From Limnephilus marmoratus (lineage: Eukaryota > Arthropoda > Insecta > Trichoptera > Limnephilidae), in assembly GCA_917880885.1 (NCBI GenBank), contig OU862913.1, forward strand, positions 41,077,460 through 41,141,459: DNA of 64,000 nucleotides, written 5' to 3'. The notes under the pieces were generated by a model that made no database searches, was not told the origin of the DNA, and saw only the letters and a list, made by a program, of their open reading frames with translations. This document shows, piece by piece, positions 1-10,530 of the stretch. The position numbers were made by a program, and so were the translations under genes. Numbering within the stretch: position 1 is the first letter of the stretch; every line of letters starts with the position of its first letter.

Positions 1-206
1 TCCCAACAGGCGTAGGCAGAGAGGATGGACCGCCACACAGCTCTGTTATGGCACAGTCCTCTTGCTTCATTCACATTCATAATATACATATATATCGTCT
101 CAATTAAATACCCGTCTGTTATTTTGACTGAAGATACGACCCAACGCAACTATTTGATTCACTTGAGCGTGCCATGTCTTCACTGACTTCTTCTATGACA
201 CTAACT

Positions 207-1105
207 TTCGCGTCGAATATTTTCCTAACACTCCATCTTACATTACATGAACGCCTATGGCCTATGGATACATATATGTATGTTAGGGTGTATGTATGTG
301 TACATGCATGCATGCAATTCGAATATTTTCCTTACACTCCATCTTGCATTGCATGAACGCCTATGGATACATATATGTATGTTAGGGTGTATGTATGTGT
401 ACATGTATGCATGCATGCAATTCGAATATTTTCCTTACACTCCATCTTACATTACATGTACGCCTATGGATACATTATATGCATGTTAGGGTGTATGTAT
501 GTGTACATGTATGCATGCGTGCAATTCGAATATTTTCCTTACACTCCATCTTACATTACATGTACGCCTATGGATACATTATATGCATGTTAAGGTGTAT
601 GTATGTGTACATGCATGCATGCAATTCGAATATTTTCCTTACACTCCATCTTACATTACATGTACGCCTATGGATACATTATATGCATGTTAGGGTGTAT
701 GTATGTGTACATGTATGCATGCGTGCAATTCGAATATTTTCCTTACACTCCATCTTACATTACATGTACGCCTATGGATACATTATATGCATGTTAAGGT
801 GTATGTATGTGTACATGCATGCATGCAATTCGAATATTTTCCTTACACTCCATCTTACATTACATGTACGCCTATGGATACATTATATGCATGTTAGGGT
901 GTATGTATGTGTACATGCATGCATGCAATTCGAATATTTTCCTTACACTCCACCTTACATTACATGTACGCCTATGGATACATTATATGCATGTTAGGGT
1001 GTATGTATGTGTACATGTATGCATGCATGCAATTCGAATATTTTCCTTACACTCCATCTTACATTACATGTACGCCTATGGATACATATATGCATGTTAG
1101 TAATA
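207..1105. repeat. Minisatellite, ~100/104-bp units, about nine copies
   Basis: Tandem units each run through CGAATATTTTCCT, ACACTCCATCTTACATTAC, CGCCTATGGATACAT and a (GTAT)/(GCAT)-rich stretch. Successive units start 104, 104, 100, 104, 100 and 100 bp apart, because TACATGTATGCATGCGTGC alternates with TACATGCATGCATGC. Two 204-bp dimers (499-702 and 703-906) are almost identical, so there is a higher-order period. The first unit grows out of family R LINE sequence, so the array expanded inside a LINE copy. ORFs across it are repeat artefacts. Confidence 0.9.
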
Positions 1106-1332
1106 CATATATGCAATTTTCAACATGTTTACATATTTAATCCATTTGTTCACACTAGAACTAGACACTACAAAGTAACTATGTTGCATTGGTCACCATG
1201 AAACAGGCAGCCGCCTCGTATGGTGATGTAATGTATCATGTATATGAAAATGTTTTAATGTGTTACCATGTAATTTATAAATAAATAAACTCCTTTCTTC
1301 GTTCACCCGCTCTATATACAATCCCAAATCAT

Positions 1333-1452
1333 CTTAATTCCCCATCTCCTTCCCCTTCCCATTACCTTCAGCCTAACATATACCCAATTTGGATTGCCAT
1401 ACTCTCACTGGCTCCAGACGGGAGCAGTTGTGACTCTTCTGGGGTTTTCACC
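1333..1452 (+). mobile_element. SINE-1, 3' fragment
   Basis: Matches the 3' half of the SINE at 11675-12091 (CCTTCAGCCT, GGCTCCAGACGGGAGCAGTT) and sits in the middle of family R LINE sequence. Confidence 0.75.
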
Positions 1453-1714
1453 AGCTTAATCCCCATTTCTTAATCTTACCCATTATTCTTACATAAGCCT
1501 TACATTCTTTGCGGATCTCCACTTTTCTCATACGATCATACTTGGATTTACCACATGTGCTTCTCAGGGATCTCGTTCTACAGCGTTCAGTCTATCTTCA
1601 TCCTTTCTCATACATCAGGGTAGGTACCAGCACTCCGTTGTGGACTACTAGTTTTGCTTCTTTGGAAAAAAAATTTGAAGGGTTTGAATGGATATTGATA
1701 CATATTAGAATTTT

Positions 1715-1998
1715 TTTTTTTTTTTTTGGATTGCGTAGGATTCCATACTAGGTCCGCTAAATATCTGGCCGCTAAGCCGTCAGGCACTCTATACAATCAC
1801 GCCAAAGGAGACTTGCGTGGGGCCGTGGATTTATCGTATTATATTGGAACCAAGTACCCGTGAATTAAGTAAATATTTTATTGCTATCTCATTCTCTCGC
1901 AGGCTGACCTATAAATGTGTATGTGTTTGTCTCTTTAGTGTCGTTCGTTTCCGTTTCATCGAGTTTCAAATCACAACATTGTTAAAGATGTTTTCACG
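1715..1998 (-). repeat. Family C repeat, one arm with long outer end
   Basis: Shares GGATTTATCGTATTATATTGG, CTCATTCTCTCGCAGGCT and TTTCATCGAGTTTCAAATCA with copies at 3641-4062, 23880-24390 and 28030-28348. It starts with a run of T (about 1719-1737) and abuts the poly(T) end of a minus-strand LINE. Unclassified; possibly a MITE or foldback element. Confidence 0.6.
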
Positions 1999-2735
1999 TT
2001 TTTTTTTTACATTGACTCCACACAGGTGGCCCTGGGGAAAATTTTTCTCAGGGCCTACGTCATCTTTGAAGATGCTGTGAGGAGGGTTTTTTTGAGGAGA
2101 GGAAGGAGTGAACATGTTGTAGGAGGGAGGAAAACAGAGGCCGGCAAATCGTTCCACAGCCGAGCTGTTGAACTCAAGAACGAGTCATAGAAAAGACCCG
2201 TTCTCATGTGACAGATGTCAACCGTATACATATATTGGGCGCATGTTTGTCGTGTTTCCCGACTATCCAACGGTGCCGAGGGGATCAATGACGCTAGTTC
2301 CTCGGAGCATCTTTCATTGCAATATCGGTAGAACAAGGACAGCATTCCCACCTGATGCCTGTGCTCTAAAGATTGCAATACGTTCGTTAAGTTCTAGTTT
2401 CTTAAATTCTGGGAGAATCTATCAAACGGACCGCCCGTTTCTGCTGAGTCGAGGTTTTTTGAAGTAAAACTTCTTTACGCACGCTTGCCAAGGGGAGTAA
2501 GCTGGTGAATGCGCGACAAGAGAGCGTTATAAAAATTGTGTGATCGGGCGAGGCGAACGATCGGACGAGTCAAACGGAAGTTGAGAGGGAGATATAAGTT
2601 TTACTTCAGTCGTATGGTCTAAAGCACACTCGTATTTTTTTAGGTATTTTGGGGCTCCAGACCAGAGGTGGCTGCCAAATTCAACTGTGGGGCGTACTTG
2701 CGATTTGTACAGGATTAGCAGTTGTGTACTATATT
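1999..2735 (-). pseudogene. LINE 3' end (family L), C-terminal ORF relic plus hairpin and poly(A)
   Basis: Minus-strand 3' end of a non-LTR retrotransposon, starting at a poly(T) run (poly(A) on the sense strand). The ORF at 2055-2378 encodes the C-terminal region typical of CR1/Jockey-group LINEs: EHRHQVGMLSLFYRY, then RTGLFYDSF, TARLWNDLPASVF and a short basic end. The upstream thumb-region piece (SHLWSGAPKY-like) lies at 2640-2735. An insertion at 2459-2641 separates the two. The stop overlaps a hairpin-forming 3' end shared with family B retroposons. No complete reverse transcriptase is present, so it is dead. Confidence 0.75.
2459..2641. mobile_element. Short inverted-repeat element nested in LINE
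   Basis: Begins TGAAGTAAAACTTCTTTACG and carries AAGTTTTACTTCA near its other side, so the ends pair. It then runs to AGCACACTCGTATTTTT, like the end of family C. It splits the LINE at 1999-2735: the copy at 15778-16690 has LINE sequence continuous across this point. Confidence 0.6.
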
Positions 2736-3031
2736 AGTACTGCAAAAATTAAAAAAAAAATCGTAGAAGAAGTAGTATAATATTTTTGTGTACACGAAGC
2801 TGACGATAGACGTCGTTCTGCAGTTCCGACCGCTCGATCTGTACTCCAATACCGTGGGAAAATAACTGACGTCACAAGTAAACGGTTATCCATGGCTCCA
2901 TGGTGAAGAAATACACAAAGAAAACACGGAGAGAGGATTCTGCGTCATGCCAAAGGTCCGGACCAGTCTCGCAGAGACCCGGATCCACTGCACAGGAAAT
3001 ATGCCTAGAACGGTTGTCTGTAATAACACTA
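2736..3031. other. Unassigned, about 300 bp
   Basis: Mixed-composition DNA with no ORF, repeat or terminal structure that I recognise. Confidence 0.4.
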
Positions 3032-3640
3032 ATAACTAACTAACCATTACACCGTTTCTCCGCAGGGGTACGCAGAGAGGACGGACCGCCAAACATCCCG
3101 GTCGTGGCACACGCTCCTTGCCTCGTTTACATTCATACAACGTCTCATACATTCTCTTCTATCCCGACTCAAGTATCTGATTCACTTGGTCGCGCCATGT
3201 CTTTCTTGGGCGTCTTCGACTTCTTCTACCATTCACATTTGCGTCATATATTCTCCTTACACTCCTTTCCTCGTTCATTCGCTCTACATGCCCAAACCAT
3301 CGGAGCGTTCCTTTTTTTAATCTTACTCATTACGCTTAAATCAGCTTCGCATTCCTTGCGGATTTCCACATTTCTCACACGATCATACATGGTTTTACCA
3401 CACATACGCCTCAGGGATCTCATTTCTACAGCGTTCAGTCTACTTTCATCCTTCCTCTGCCAGTTCCATGCCTCACTGCCATACATCAGGGTAGGTACCA
3501 GTACTCCATTATGGACGGCTAGTTTCGCGTCTTTGGACAGTTTTTTGTTGGTGCCAACGGCGTTCAGTCCTCCATTAATAGAGTTACCTGCATTCACCCT
3601 TCTTTCAATATCTCCGTCAGCCTTGCGATTCATGGGGGCT
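3032..3640 (-). pseudogene. LINE C-terminal relic, family R
   Basis: Minus-strand 3' end of the family R LINE. The ORF at 3244-3633 encodes LMYGSEAWNWQRKDESRLN and EMRSLRRMCGKTMYDRVRN, the conserved region C-terminal to the reverse transcriptase in several non-LTR lineages. A frameshift then moves the GHVERM and RGRPR region out of frame. The 3' end is a short GTTA-type tandem tail (TAACTAACTAACC on the plus strand at 3032-3045), not poly(A), which separates it from family L. 5'-truncated. Confidence 0.75.
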
Positions 3641-4062
3641 CGAATGGAACCGTGGATTTATCGTATTATATTAGAACTGTGAAATAATATATTTGAGTGT
3701 CGCTCGTTTCCGTTTCATCGAGTTTCAAATCACAACGGTGCGAAAGAAGTTTCACTTCAAAATAATCTAGAAATAAAGTCAAAGATTTCCAAGGCAGGTA
3801 CGAATACATTGGCAATATAACGTTGCTTATGCAAAGATGGATTACTTTTAAGTGAAAACTTTTTTAGCACCGTTGGGATTTGAAACTCGGTGAAACGAAA
3901 AAGCGACACTGAAAAGAGACAAAAACATACATCTATAGGATTTAGCCTGCGAGACTGAGATAGAATAATCGGTCTCCTCTTTGTGCGGTGCTTCGTAAAC
4001 AATCGGTCTCCTCTCTTGTGCGATGCTTCGTAGCCCGAACTGCACACTATTATGTATTTTTG
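3641..4062. repeat. Family C foldback pair
   Basis: Two family C arms face each other. TTTCATCGAGTTTCAAATCA near 3715 is answered by TGAAACTCGGTGAAACG near 3880, and GAAGTTTCACTTC by AAGTGAAAACTTTTTTAGC, with about 100 bp of unrelated DNA between. The right arm runs on through ATACATCTATAGGATTTAGC. The copies at 23990-24290 and 28030-28250 have the same geometry with much shorter centres. Confidence 0.65.
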
Positions 4063-4300
4063 AAGTTAAACTTCTATAGCCCCGCCATGATTTGGATTTC
4101 GGATGAAACGGAAATGACGATATTGCACCTGCGACGCATCGACTGCGCTCATTGACCGCTTTGATAAAGATGTCACTTTTAAAGGCTCCTGTTGGTTGAG
4201 ATATGAAACGGAAATTACGGGAGATCTGCGTTCATTTTTGATTGGTTTGGTAAAGTTTCGCTTCTACCGCGTGTAAACTGCACTCGATTTTTTTTTTCAA
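4063..4300 (+). repeat. Family C relative, ~240 bp
   Basis: Starts GAAGTTAAACTTCTATAGC and ends AAAGTTTCGCTTCTACCGC then TGTAAACTGCACTCG, matching the two ends of family C, with a diverged middle (GGATGAAACGGAAATGACG). Confidence 0.55.
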
Positions 4301-4327
4301 TTTTTTAGAAAAGAATGTGTGAATGTG

Positions 4328-4646
4328 ATTAATTTGTGTTATTTCACAATTAATTCATTTAAAATAATACATAGTATATTTGCGGCACGTTCCAGAGTGG
4401 AAGTTACTCGCAGTATCGCCCTGGTGTAAAACCATCATTCAGAATTGAAACGTTGCTTGAAATGGCTTTAGCCGTGTTTGGTGACCAGATCTGAATAGCC
4501 AGGTACTTCCCCACCTTCCTCTTCCCTATATCCTTCCCGTCCCCACTACCTTCAGCCTCACAACATACCCCAATTGGGGATGTCATAGTCTCACTGGCTT
4601 CAGACGGGAGCAGTACGAACTCTTGTGCGGTATTCTTGTAAAAAAA
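4328..4646 (+). mobile_element. SINE-1, head missing
   Basis: Body and 3' end of the SINE-1 family: GTTATTTCACAATTAATTC, GGCACGTTCCAGAGTGGAAG, TGGCTTTAGCCGTGTTTGG, GGGAGCAG, then a short A run at the 3' end. The tRNA-like head is absent. Confidence 0.75.
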
Positions 4647-4649
4647 GGT

Positions 4650-5071
4650 CACATTGTACCTACATGTATACGTGTTTGAATTCTAAGTAAATAAAGGAGA
4701 TAAACTTTCAATATTTTATCAGATGTTTAATCAATGTAGCCCAGAAGTAAGAGCTCGTTCACATTGAGCATATAAATATAAAAGATCATAGCACGCCACA
4801 TATCGCTCTCCATACAATCCCTTCAGACCGTTCACACCTGAGCGCTTTATGCGCACATCAACCATAGACAATACACATCTTACGCCGTAACCGCTCCTGA
4901 GGCGATATGCCAACAGTTAAGCGCCCCCCACTCCGACGAAAACAGGAGAGGGGGTCATTTTAATTACGGAGCTGCCAAGATCGGTGGATGACAGATGTCA
5001 AGTTGATAGATTCAGTACGAAAAATGCGCACTCCGTGGCCGCTCGCTAATTCAATTGACCCCCTCTCTTAC
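4650..5071. other. Unassigned
   Basis: No gene or repeat recognised. Short ORFs here have no recognisable features. Confidence 0.4.
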
Positions 5072-5491
5072 GGAGGCGTCTACTAATATCTAAAGGAATT
5101 CCAAAAACTGAAAAAATCGAACTAATATCTATGAGAATCAAAGTGTTGACGAATATCTACAGCTCAAACTGTTGACTAATATCTATGAGAACCAAAGTGT
5201 TGACGAATATCTACAGCACTGGCAGAGGTTGGATTTGCAATTATGTATAGCATATTGGAATAACGTAATATCGCGTATGCAGTTTAAAAAACTTAATTTA
5301 TGTAAGTATGTATGTAAAAATCCCTAATATCGGACTTAAGCTGATTAGTCCAACCTACGCTCTGTAGATATTAGTTCAACCTACGCTCTGTAGATATTAG
5401 TCAACACTCTGAAGTTCGTAGATATTAGTTCAACATATGAGCTGTAGATATTCGTCCGACATACAGACTGTAGATATTAGTATCTGGAGTC
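5072..5491. mobile_element. Foldback element, AATATCTA family (copy 1)
   Basis: About 420 bp. The left arm has five NNAATATCTA motifs (5083, 5122, 5150, 5176, 5204); the right arm has five in reverse complement (5365, 5391, 5419, 5445, 5471). Gaps are mostly 26-28 bp. The core between them (about 5215-5340) is shared by all copies. Ends are GGAGGCGTCTACTAATATC and GATATTAGTATCTGGAGTC. The flanks TCTCTTAC and TCTCCTAC look like an 8-bp target duplication with one mismatch. No ORF, so it is non-autonomous. Confidence 0.8.
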
Positions 5492-5499
5492 TCTCCTAC

Positions 5500-6050
5500 C
5501 ATAGGAAGAAATATTTTATCTGCGCCGTGTGAACGGCACGAAACATAAGCGCTCGCGGTTCAACAGATACCTGCTAGCGGTTATATTAGATGTCTGAACA
5601 CCCCTTAAGGTAGAATTGAGCTCACTTCAGGCACACGCACACGCCAACAGCGCACTTCTATCGTGCTTCATCTTTTTGGTAATCGAATCAATTAAATAAT
5701 GTAAAAGTTTGAAGAAACACGGCCTTATCGAAACAACCGGACAAAAGAAGTTTGCTACTCGTAAATTGGTATAACACAAAAATGAGCGCGTGAGAATAAC
5801 TTTAAATGCCAAATGTTTTAGGTTTCATCTGCTTGCCTCTCCGAATTGGAATCGGCAATACAGCCTTGAATCATCAATACAGATGTACAGTTAACTTTAA
5901 GACCGGCCTGACGTTGATCAGAAATCGTCGCAATATGCGAGTTGAAGAACAGATACACCCCCCATCCCAAAAAAAAATTCCTTACTTTGGGGAATTTAGG
6001 AAAATGCAGTTAGGAGGAAGCGATTTAACTGTTGAAATATATATAACTAG
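5500..6050. other. Unassigned
   Basis: No supported gene. A 121-codon ORF overlaps the following retroposon fragment and has no recognisable domain. Confidence 0.4.
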
Positions 6051-6052
6051 CA

Positions 6053-6206
6053 GACCCGTCACTCCTGGACACATTGACCCCCAGTTTCCTACCCACCCCT
6101 CATGCCTTTTTTCTTCACAGAACTTACTCTCCTTCCTTTCCCTAAAAAATTCCTCCACACAGCATCCCTAAAGATGACATAGGCCCTGAGGGAAATAGTT
6201 TTGGAA
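6053..6206 (+). mobile_element. Family B retroposon, 3' fragment
   Basis: Carries the family B 3' section (GTCACTCCTGGACACATTGA, CTCCACACAGCATC, GGCCCTGAGGGAAA). Truncated at both ends. Confidence 0.7.
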
Positions 6207-6498
6207 ATTGGAAATTTCGTTCTCGTCTTTGCCCCGACGTACCTACATAAACACTTGTTTCTACTGGTTTTATTTTTTAAAAATTTGCGAGGCGGAATTC
6301 GGCAACTTTATCCATTTTTTTAATTAGTATGAATAATATAGATAACGTGTTTGAGTCTTGTATTTGTATAACGTCATTAAATAGAAGTCGCAATTTTTAA
6401 AGTGTACTAGGTAGGTATCTAACACTCGATAGGTAAATTTCTTTTTTTGAAAAACAATAATTCTGAGGCAAATATTTTTTAATACATGTACATATTAA

Positions 6499-6810
6499 TC
6501 CGTCTGCTTATTTAGGAACAAATACATCCCAAAACACGTAATCGCGTTATACTTTCATAAGACCAAAAACGTCCCGAGCGACCTTACATTTTAAAAGCTA
6601 TATATCTCTCTTTCTCTCCAGTAAACATACATATTTTTCTTTTAACCAGAAAGAAAACAAAATAATGCTTCTTATTGTCTTTAAAATATGAAAGCTATCT
6701 TGCTTAGATATTTTACAATCTCAATCTCCAAAGTGATGGTTTCAGAATTTATGCGTGAAATTCAGGCTTCCGGATTGTGAGGTGCGAATATATTGAACCA
6801 AGCAGACGGG
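6499..6810. mobile_element. TTAA-flanked MITE (piggyBac-type), copy 1
   Basis: 312 bp between TTAA tetramers (6495-6498 and 6811-6814). Ends TCCGTCTGCTTATTTAGG and its inverted partner GAACCAAGCAGACGGG. A second copy of exactly the same length is at 50535-50846. TTAA duplication is the piggyBac signature. No ORF. Confidence 0.75.
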
Positions 6811-6882
6811 TTAAATATCAGCTTCACAAATAATACAATTATAATATCCCGTGATTTTCGCGGATCTAGGCTACCTAGGTAG

Positions 6883-7179
6883 TCTCTACATATTATTATT
6901 TAAAGTCCTCCGCCGTGTCTGTCTGTCTGTTCGCGATAAACTCAAAAACTAGCGAACGGATTTTCATGCGGTGTTCACCAATAGATAGAGTGATTCACGA
7001 GGAAGATTTAGGTATTCGTCAAGATTATGTGTAAATTGGTTGAAATATATAATACATAAAGAAGAATGTCGCGCAGGCTGAATGCAAATTAACAGATGGC
7101 GGTGTGAGTTAATAACACTTGGTTATAAAGGTTGCGTTGTGTTTCGTTAACCACAGCAACACATTCCCGGGTCAGTTAG
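6883..7179 (+). mobile_element. Helitron A, short non-autonomous copy
   Basis: Begins TCTCTACATATTATTATTTA, contains GTCCTCCGCCGTGTCTGTCT, TTCGCGATAAACTCAAAAAC and GATTTTCATGCGG, and ends GGGTCAGTTAG before T. This matches the Helitron pattern of 5' TC and 3' CTRR, with no inverted repeats or target duplication. Relatives: 25149-25890, 27600-27660, 47974-49796, 50850-51071. Confidence 0.7.
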
Positions 7180-7257
7180 TTATATAATAATTCAAGTTAG
7201 TATAAAAGAAACCAACAAATTATTGTCAAACTTTGATCGAATTTTTGAAAAATATAA

Positions 7258-7500
7258 ATGTTAAACATACCGATCCCCATCTTTTTCTTGATATTCTTGA
7301 GCACGTTCATTTTGGAGCGTTTGTGTGGCTTGTGGCCCAGAGCACTCCGGGGGCACTCGGCGCATCTGCAGCCCGAGGGGGCCCCCGTGTTGACCATGCC
7401 CACACACCCGGACATTCCCATCGGAACTACCCCCAAACTCCGGGACAATCCCCAATACACTACCACACAACTACTCTCAAACGAACAAATTCGTCAATAA
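7258..7500 (+). CDS. Unrecognised 80-codon ORF with hydrophobic N-terminus
   Basis: ATG-initiated ORF in a locally GC-rich patch. Residues about 5-18 (IPIFFLIFLSTFIL) are hydrophobic and could be a signal anchor. The rest is polar and proline-rich (PTHPDIPIGTTPKLRDNP). The stop overlaps an AATAAA polyadenylation hexamer at about 7496-7501. I do not recognise the protein. It could be a terminal exon, a retroelement remnant or chance; overlapping ORFs on both strands across the same GC-rich patch argue for caution. Confidence 0.2.
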   Translation: MLNIPIPIFFLIFLSTFILERLCGLWPRALRGHSAHLQPEGAPVLTMPTHPDIPIGTTPKLRDNPQYTTTQLLSNEQIRQ

Positions 7501-7521
7501 AGGTTTTCCATTTTTAAAGCT

Positions 7522-7706
7522 GAGTGAATTTGCAGAATCAGCTTTGAAAACTAACTGAATTTTTAGAACAGCTTTTAAAACTAAATGAATATTTAGAATC
7601 AGCTTTCAATTCGAATGGAACATTCGAACAAATTTTCAAAACTCGATGAATTTTTAGAATAAAGTCTTCTAAACTGCGTGAATTTTTAAATCAGCTTTCA
7701 AGAAGG
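7522..7706. repeat. Degenerate ~31-bp tandem repeat, about six units
   Basis: Units run TGAATTT..AGAATCAGCTTT..AAAACTAA and recur roughly every 30-32 bp directly after the ORF and AATAAA at 7500. Confidence 0.6.
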
Positions 7707-8426
7707 ATTATTTTACACTTAATATTGTATTGTTATATTTTTTTTGGTTTTTATAATAGCACACGTGTTAATTTTTTTGTAAAGCACAGCTGCGGGTCTA
7801 CCGGAAACAATAGATATAGGGGGGAGTACAACAATTTAACTTCCTGTAGCCAACGGAAGTTGGAAACCAAAAGCGTATCCGGCAGTTACAATGAACCCAA
7901 AAATAATTTATTAATATCTAAATAAATTCAAAAGTAATTTTATTTTATTTTTATTTAAAACACACAAATTTATTTTAACGCACAACACTAATTTTATTTA
8001 TATATTATTGTTACAATTTATAATTTTGTCGAAATTCACACAATTTCGAAACTCATGAGCACGATTTTTTTCATATATTTAAACGGAGCATTTAAAATGG
8101 AATTTCCGATTGGATAATTGTTCACGAATTTTGTTAATCACGACTTGTAGCGGTTTAAGTTATTATTATTTTGATTGTCTTATCGAAGCGATCTCCCACT
8201 ACGGAGATGGTGCACACGACGCGTGTGTGCGGGGTTCCTGCCTAGACTCTACTAAAGGGGAAGGGACTCTCAACTCTCTCTGTAATTCTGTATGTGGCTG
8301 AATCATGATATTTTCGTACTACGGGCAGTATGGTTGGTTGTAAATTTGAGGGGGGGAAAGACAGGGGATAGTAACCGGTGGTTTGAGAAACAAATTTAAC
8401 ACCTAGGCCTTAACCGAATTATGTAA
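7707..8426. other. AT-rich, unassigned
   Basis: Mostly AT-rich, with a small GC-richer island near 8190-8290. No gene recognised. Confidence 0.4.
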
Positions 8427-8529
8427 GGGTCAAAATATTTCCGCTTTACAATAAAATACAAAAAATGGAATATTTCTGAACGTTTCCAAAAACTAAAAAC
8501 TGTTTTTGAAAGGTTATAAAATACACTCT
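8427..8529. repeat. Family D interspersed repeat fragment
   Basis: Closely matches 46752-46860 (GGTCAAAATATTT, CAATAAAATACAAA, GATAAAATACACT-type blocks in the same order). Confidence 0.55.
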
Positions 8530-8962
8530 CTAACTAACTAATTAACCATCATGCCGTTTCCCCGCAGGGGTCGGCAGAGAGGACGGACCGCCAAACAACT
8601 CGGTCTTGGCACACACTCTTTGCCTCACTCACATTCATACATCGTCTCATACATTCTCTTCTATTATTCTGACTTTTGACATGGCCCGACTCAAGTATCT
8701 GATTCACATGATCGTGCCATGTCTTCCTCGGGCGTCCCCGTTTTCTTCTACCATTCACATTCGCGTCGTATATTCTTTTTACACTACTTTCTTCGTTCAT
8801 TCGCTCTACATGCCCAAACCATCTGAGGGTCCCTTTCCTAATCTTTTTCATTATGCTTACATCAGCTTTATATTCTTTACAGATATCCACATTTCTCACA
8901 CGATCATACATTGTTTTACCACGCATACGTCTCAAGGATCTCATTTCAACAGCATTCAGTTT
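8530..8962 (-). pseudogene. LINE C-terminal relic, family R (best-preserved tail)
   Basis: The minus-strand ORF at 8549-8944 gives an uninterrupted family R C-terminus: EMRSLRRMRGKT-type start, RWFGHVERMNEESSVKRIYD, GRRKRGRPRKTWHDHV and WRSVLSADPCGETA before the stop. The 3' tail is GGTTAATTAGTTAGTTA on the sense strand. 5'-truncated at about 8962. It shows what the other five copies should encode. Confidence 0.8.
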
Positions 8963-8969
8963 AATAAGC

Positions 8970-9543
8970 TCTTAAATTTTATATATCCAAATAAACATAT
9001 CATTTTAAAACTCCTGGAAATTCTGACACTTTGCATATTTCAACGCACAAAATAGGTTGTTATTAGGTTTTTAGTTTGGGTTAACTAAGTAATTCGTGCG
9101 TATTTAGATTGAAATGAAACTTGCGCAAATGTCAACCATACAAAAAAAGCAAAATGGTGGTAAAGGGATCGCTTTACAAGGGAAATTTTAAACTTTGAAT
9201 ACAATTGTAATTTCAATGCAAATTAAGAGAACTGTCAAAATGCCGATTGCGCAAGAAATATTTCGCATTACATTCGATTCAAAATAAATTGGCTTTATTT
9301 GAACGTAGGTATTTCAAAATAAAAAATTGTTTTTGAAAGCAGAATAGATGAACTTTCAGATTTCAGAATATCGTATTGATACTCGCATTTAAAAATAATA
9401 AGTTTTTTAACTCAAACATATGTAAAGTTTTTTATTATCCCTTACCAATGGTTTTTATTGTATTTTAACTGTGATTACCACGTAAAACAAATAAAAATAT
9501 ATATATTTAACAGACGTTCAGTATAAAAATTCTACAATGTAAT
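8970..9543. other. AT-rich, unassigned
   Basis: Low-complexity AT-rich DNA. Nothing recognised. Confidence 0.4.
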
Positions 9544-9989
9544 TTTAAAAAATTTTAACAAAACAAAAAACGACTTCAAAAAAATGCACTAAAAAGTAAA
9601 AAAATAATTTCGTATTCTTCTACAACTTCATAATCAACTAACTTTTTCTAATCATCAATATGTAGGTATGATTGTTACTTTTGGAGTCGGTGTCAGTCAA
9701 GGTAGGTTTGTAACTACATACATAGTTATAGGTGAGGTGTGCTTGTATCGCACAAGCGACTTGACGAGGCGAGAGGCGAGAGCGGAGCCGCGGCGGCGCG
9801 GGGAGCTGTCAAGTGAACCCGCCGGGCCGGGTACCTTTGCTGACACCGACTCCAAAAATAACAATCGTACCTACATATTGATGATTAGAAAAAGTAAGTT
9901 GATTATAAAGTTGTAGAAGAATACGAAATTATTTTTTTACTTTTTAGTGCATTTTTTGAAGTCGTTTTTTGTTTTGTTAAAATTTTTGT
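9544..9989. repeat. Long inverted repeat with GC-rich loop
   Basis: Arms of about 145 bp (9544-9692 and 9838-9989) are near-perfect reverse complements: AACAAAACAAAAAACGACTT and TTGGAGTCGGTGTCAG on the left, their complements on the right. The ~145-bp centre is far more GC-rich (GAGCGGAGCCGCGGCGGCGC). It would form a cruciform or long hairpin. Probably a foldback-type MITE. Confidence 0.75.
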
Positions 9990-10129
9990 TTATTTTTTGA
10001 TTTTTAGTGATTCTGAAGTACACTAACTAATTTGTCTGAATATGGGTAAACCTACTAAACGTACTGCTCATATGAGACAGACATTATTTGACCATAGCGA
10101 CGTTAAGGTCAAATTAAGAGATTCGGCCG

Positions 10130-10434
10130 AGTTTCGTTAATTTGTCATGGATCCGATAATCAGAACCTATCCAAACTCTCATTAAATTACCCTTGAAGTA
10201 CATCCCTTCCAATAAAAAAAGAATCATCGAAATCGGTTGGCGTGATATTGAGTTATTCGTCCATTTGTCGCGCACATACTTACGCAAATTTAAGACTTAT
10301 ATGGTTTTCTCATGGATGCTATTGTCGGAACTGGACCAAATTAAAATGGGACCACACGGGAAGCATCAGCTTTCAAATAAAAAAAGAATCATCAATATCG
10401 GTTCACCCAGTCAAAAGTTCTGGCGTAACAAACA

Positions 10435-10490
<56 letters not shown>

Positions 10491-10530
10491 GTCGAATTGA
10501 GAACCTCCTCCTTTTTGAAGTCGTTTAAAA
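10130..10530 (+). mobile_element. LINE 3' UTR-like repeat with long poly(A) interior
   Basis: Two diverged copies of AAAAAAAGAATCATC..AT-TCGGTT (10215 and 10380), then a ~47-nt A run (about 10438-10486), then CAGTCGAATTGAGAACCTCC and TTTTTGAAGTCG. This arrangement matches 3' ends of LINE-type repeats that I associate with Lepidoptera. The ORF across it is an artefact of the A run. Confidence 0.6.

Larger units (their letters stand above)
1..1680 (-). pseudogene. LINE C-terminal relic, family R, interrupted twice
   Basis: Degenerate 3' end of a non-LTR retrotransposon, read on the minus strand and cut by the window edge. The same sequence family recurs at 3032-3640, 8530-8962, 20560-20777, 21570-21930 and 32181-32612. 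Parts at 1-240, 1289-1332 and 1456-1672 align in order to the copy at 3032-3640; between them lie a minisatellite (207-1105), about 180 bp of unassigned DNA and a SINE-1 fragment (1333-1452). The family encodes the region after the reverse transcriptase (LMYGSEAW, LRRMCGKT, GHVERM, RGRPRKTW in better copies). Clade is uncertain (RTE-like is my guess). Stops and frameshifts make it non-functional. Confidence 0.7.

Noticed and set aside
174..1201. Many overlapping ORFs rich in MCTCMHAC-like peptides
   Set aside because: They are translations of the ~100-bp minisatellite and repeat exactly with its period.
5072..5491. CRISPR-like array (regular 8-10 bp motifs with 16-18 bp spacers)
   Set aside because: Eukaryotic repeat context, spacers conserved between copies, motifs inverted in the second half, and no cas genes.
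10193..10528. 111-codon ORF with a lysine run
   Set aside because: The lysines come from a ~47-nt A run in a LINE 3' UTR-like repeat.
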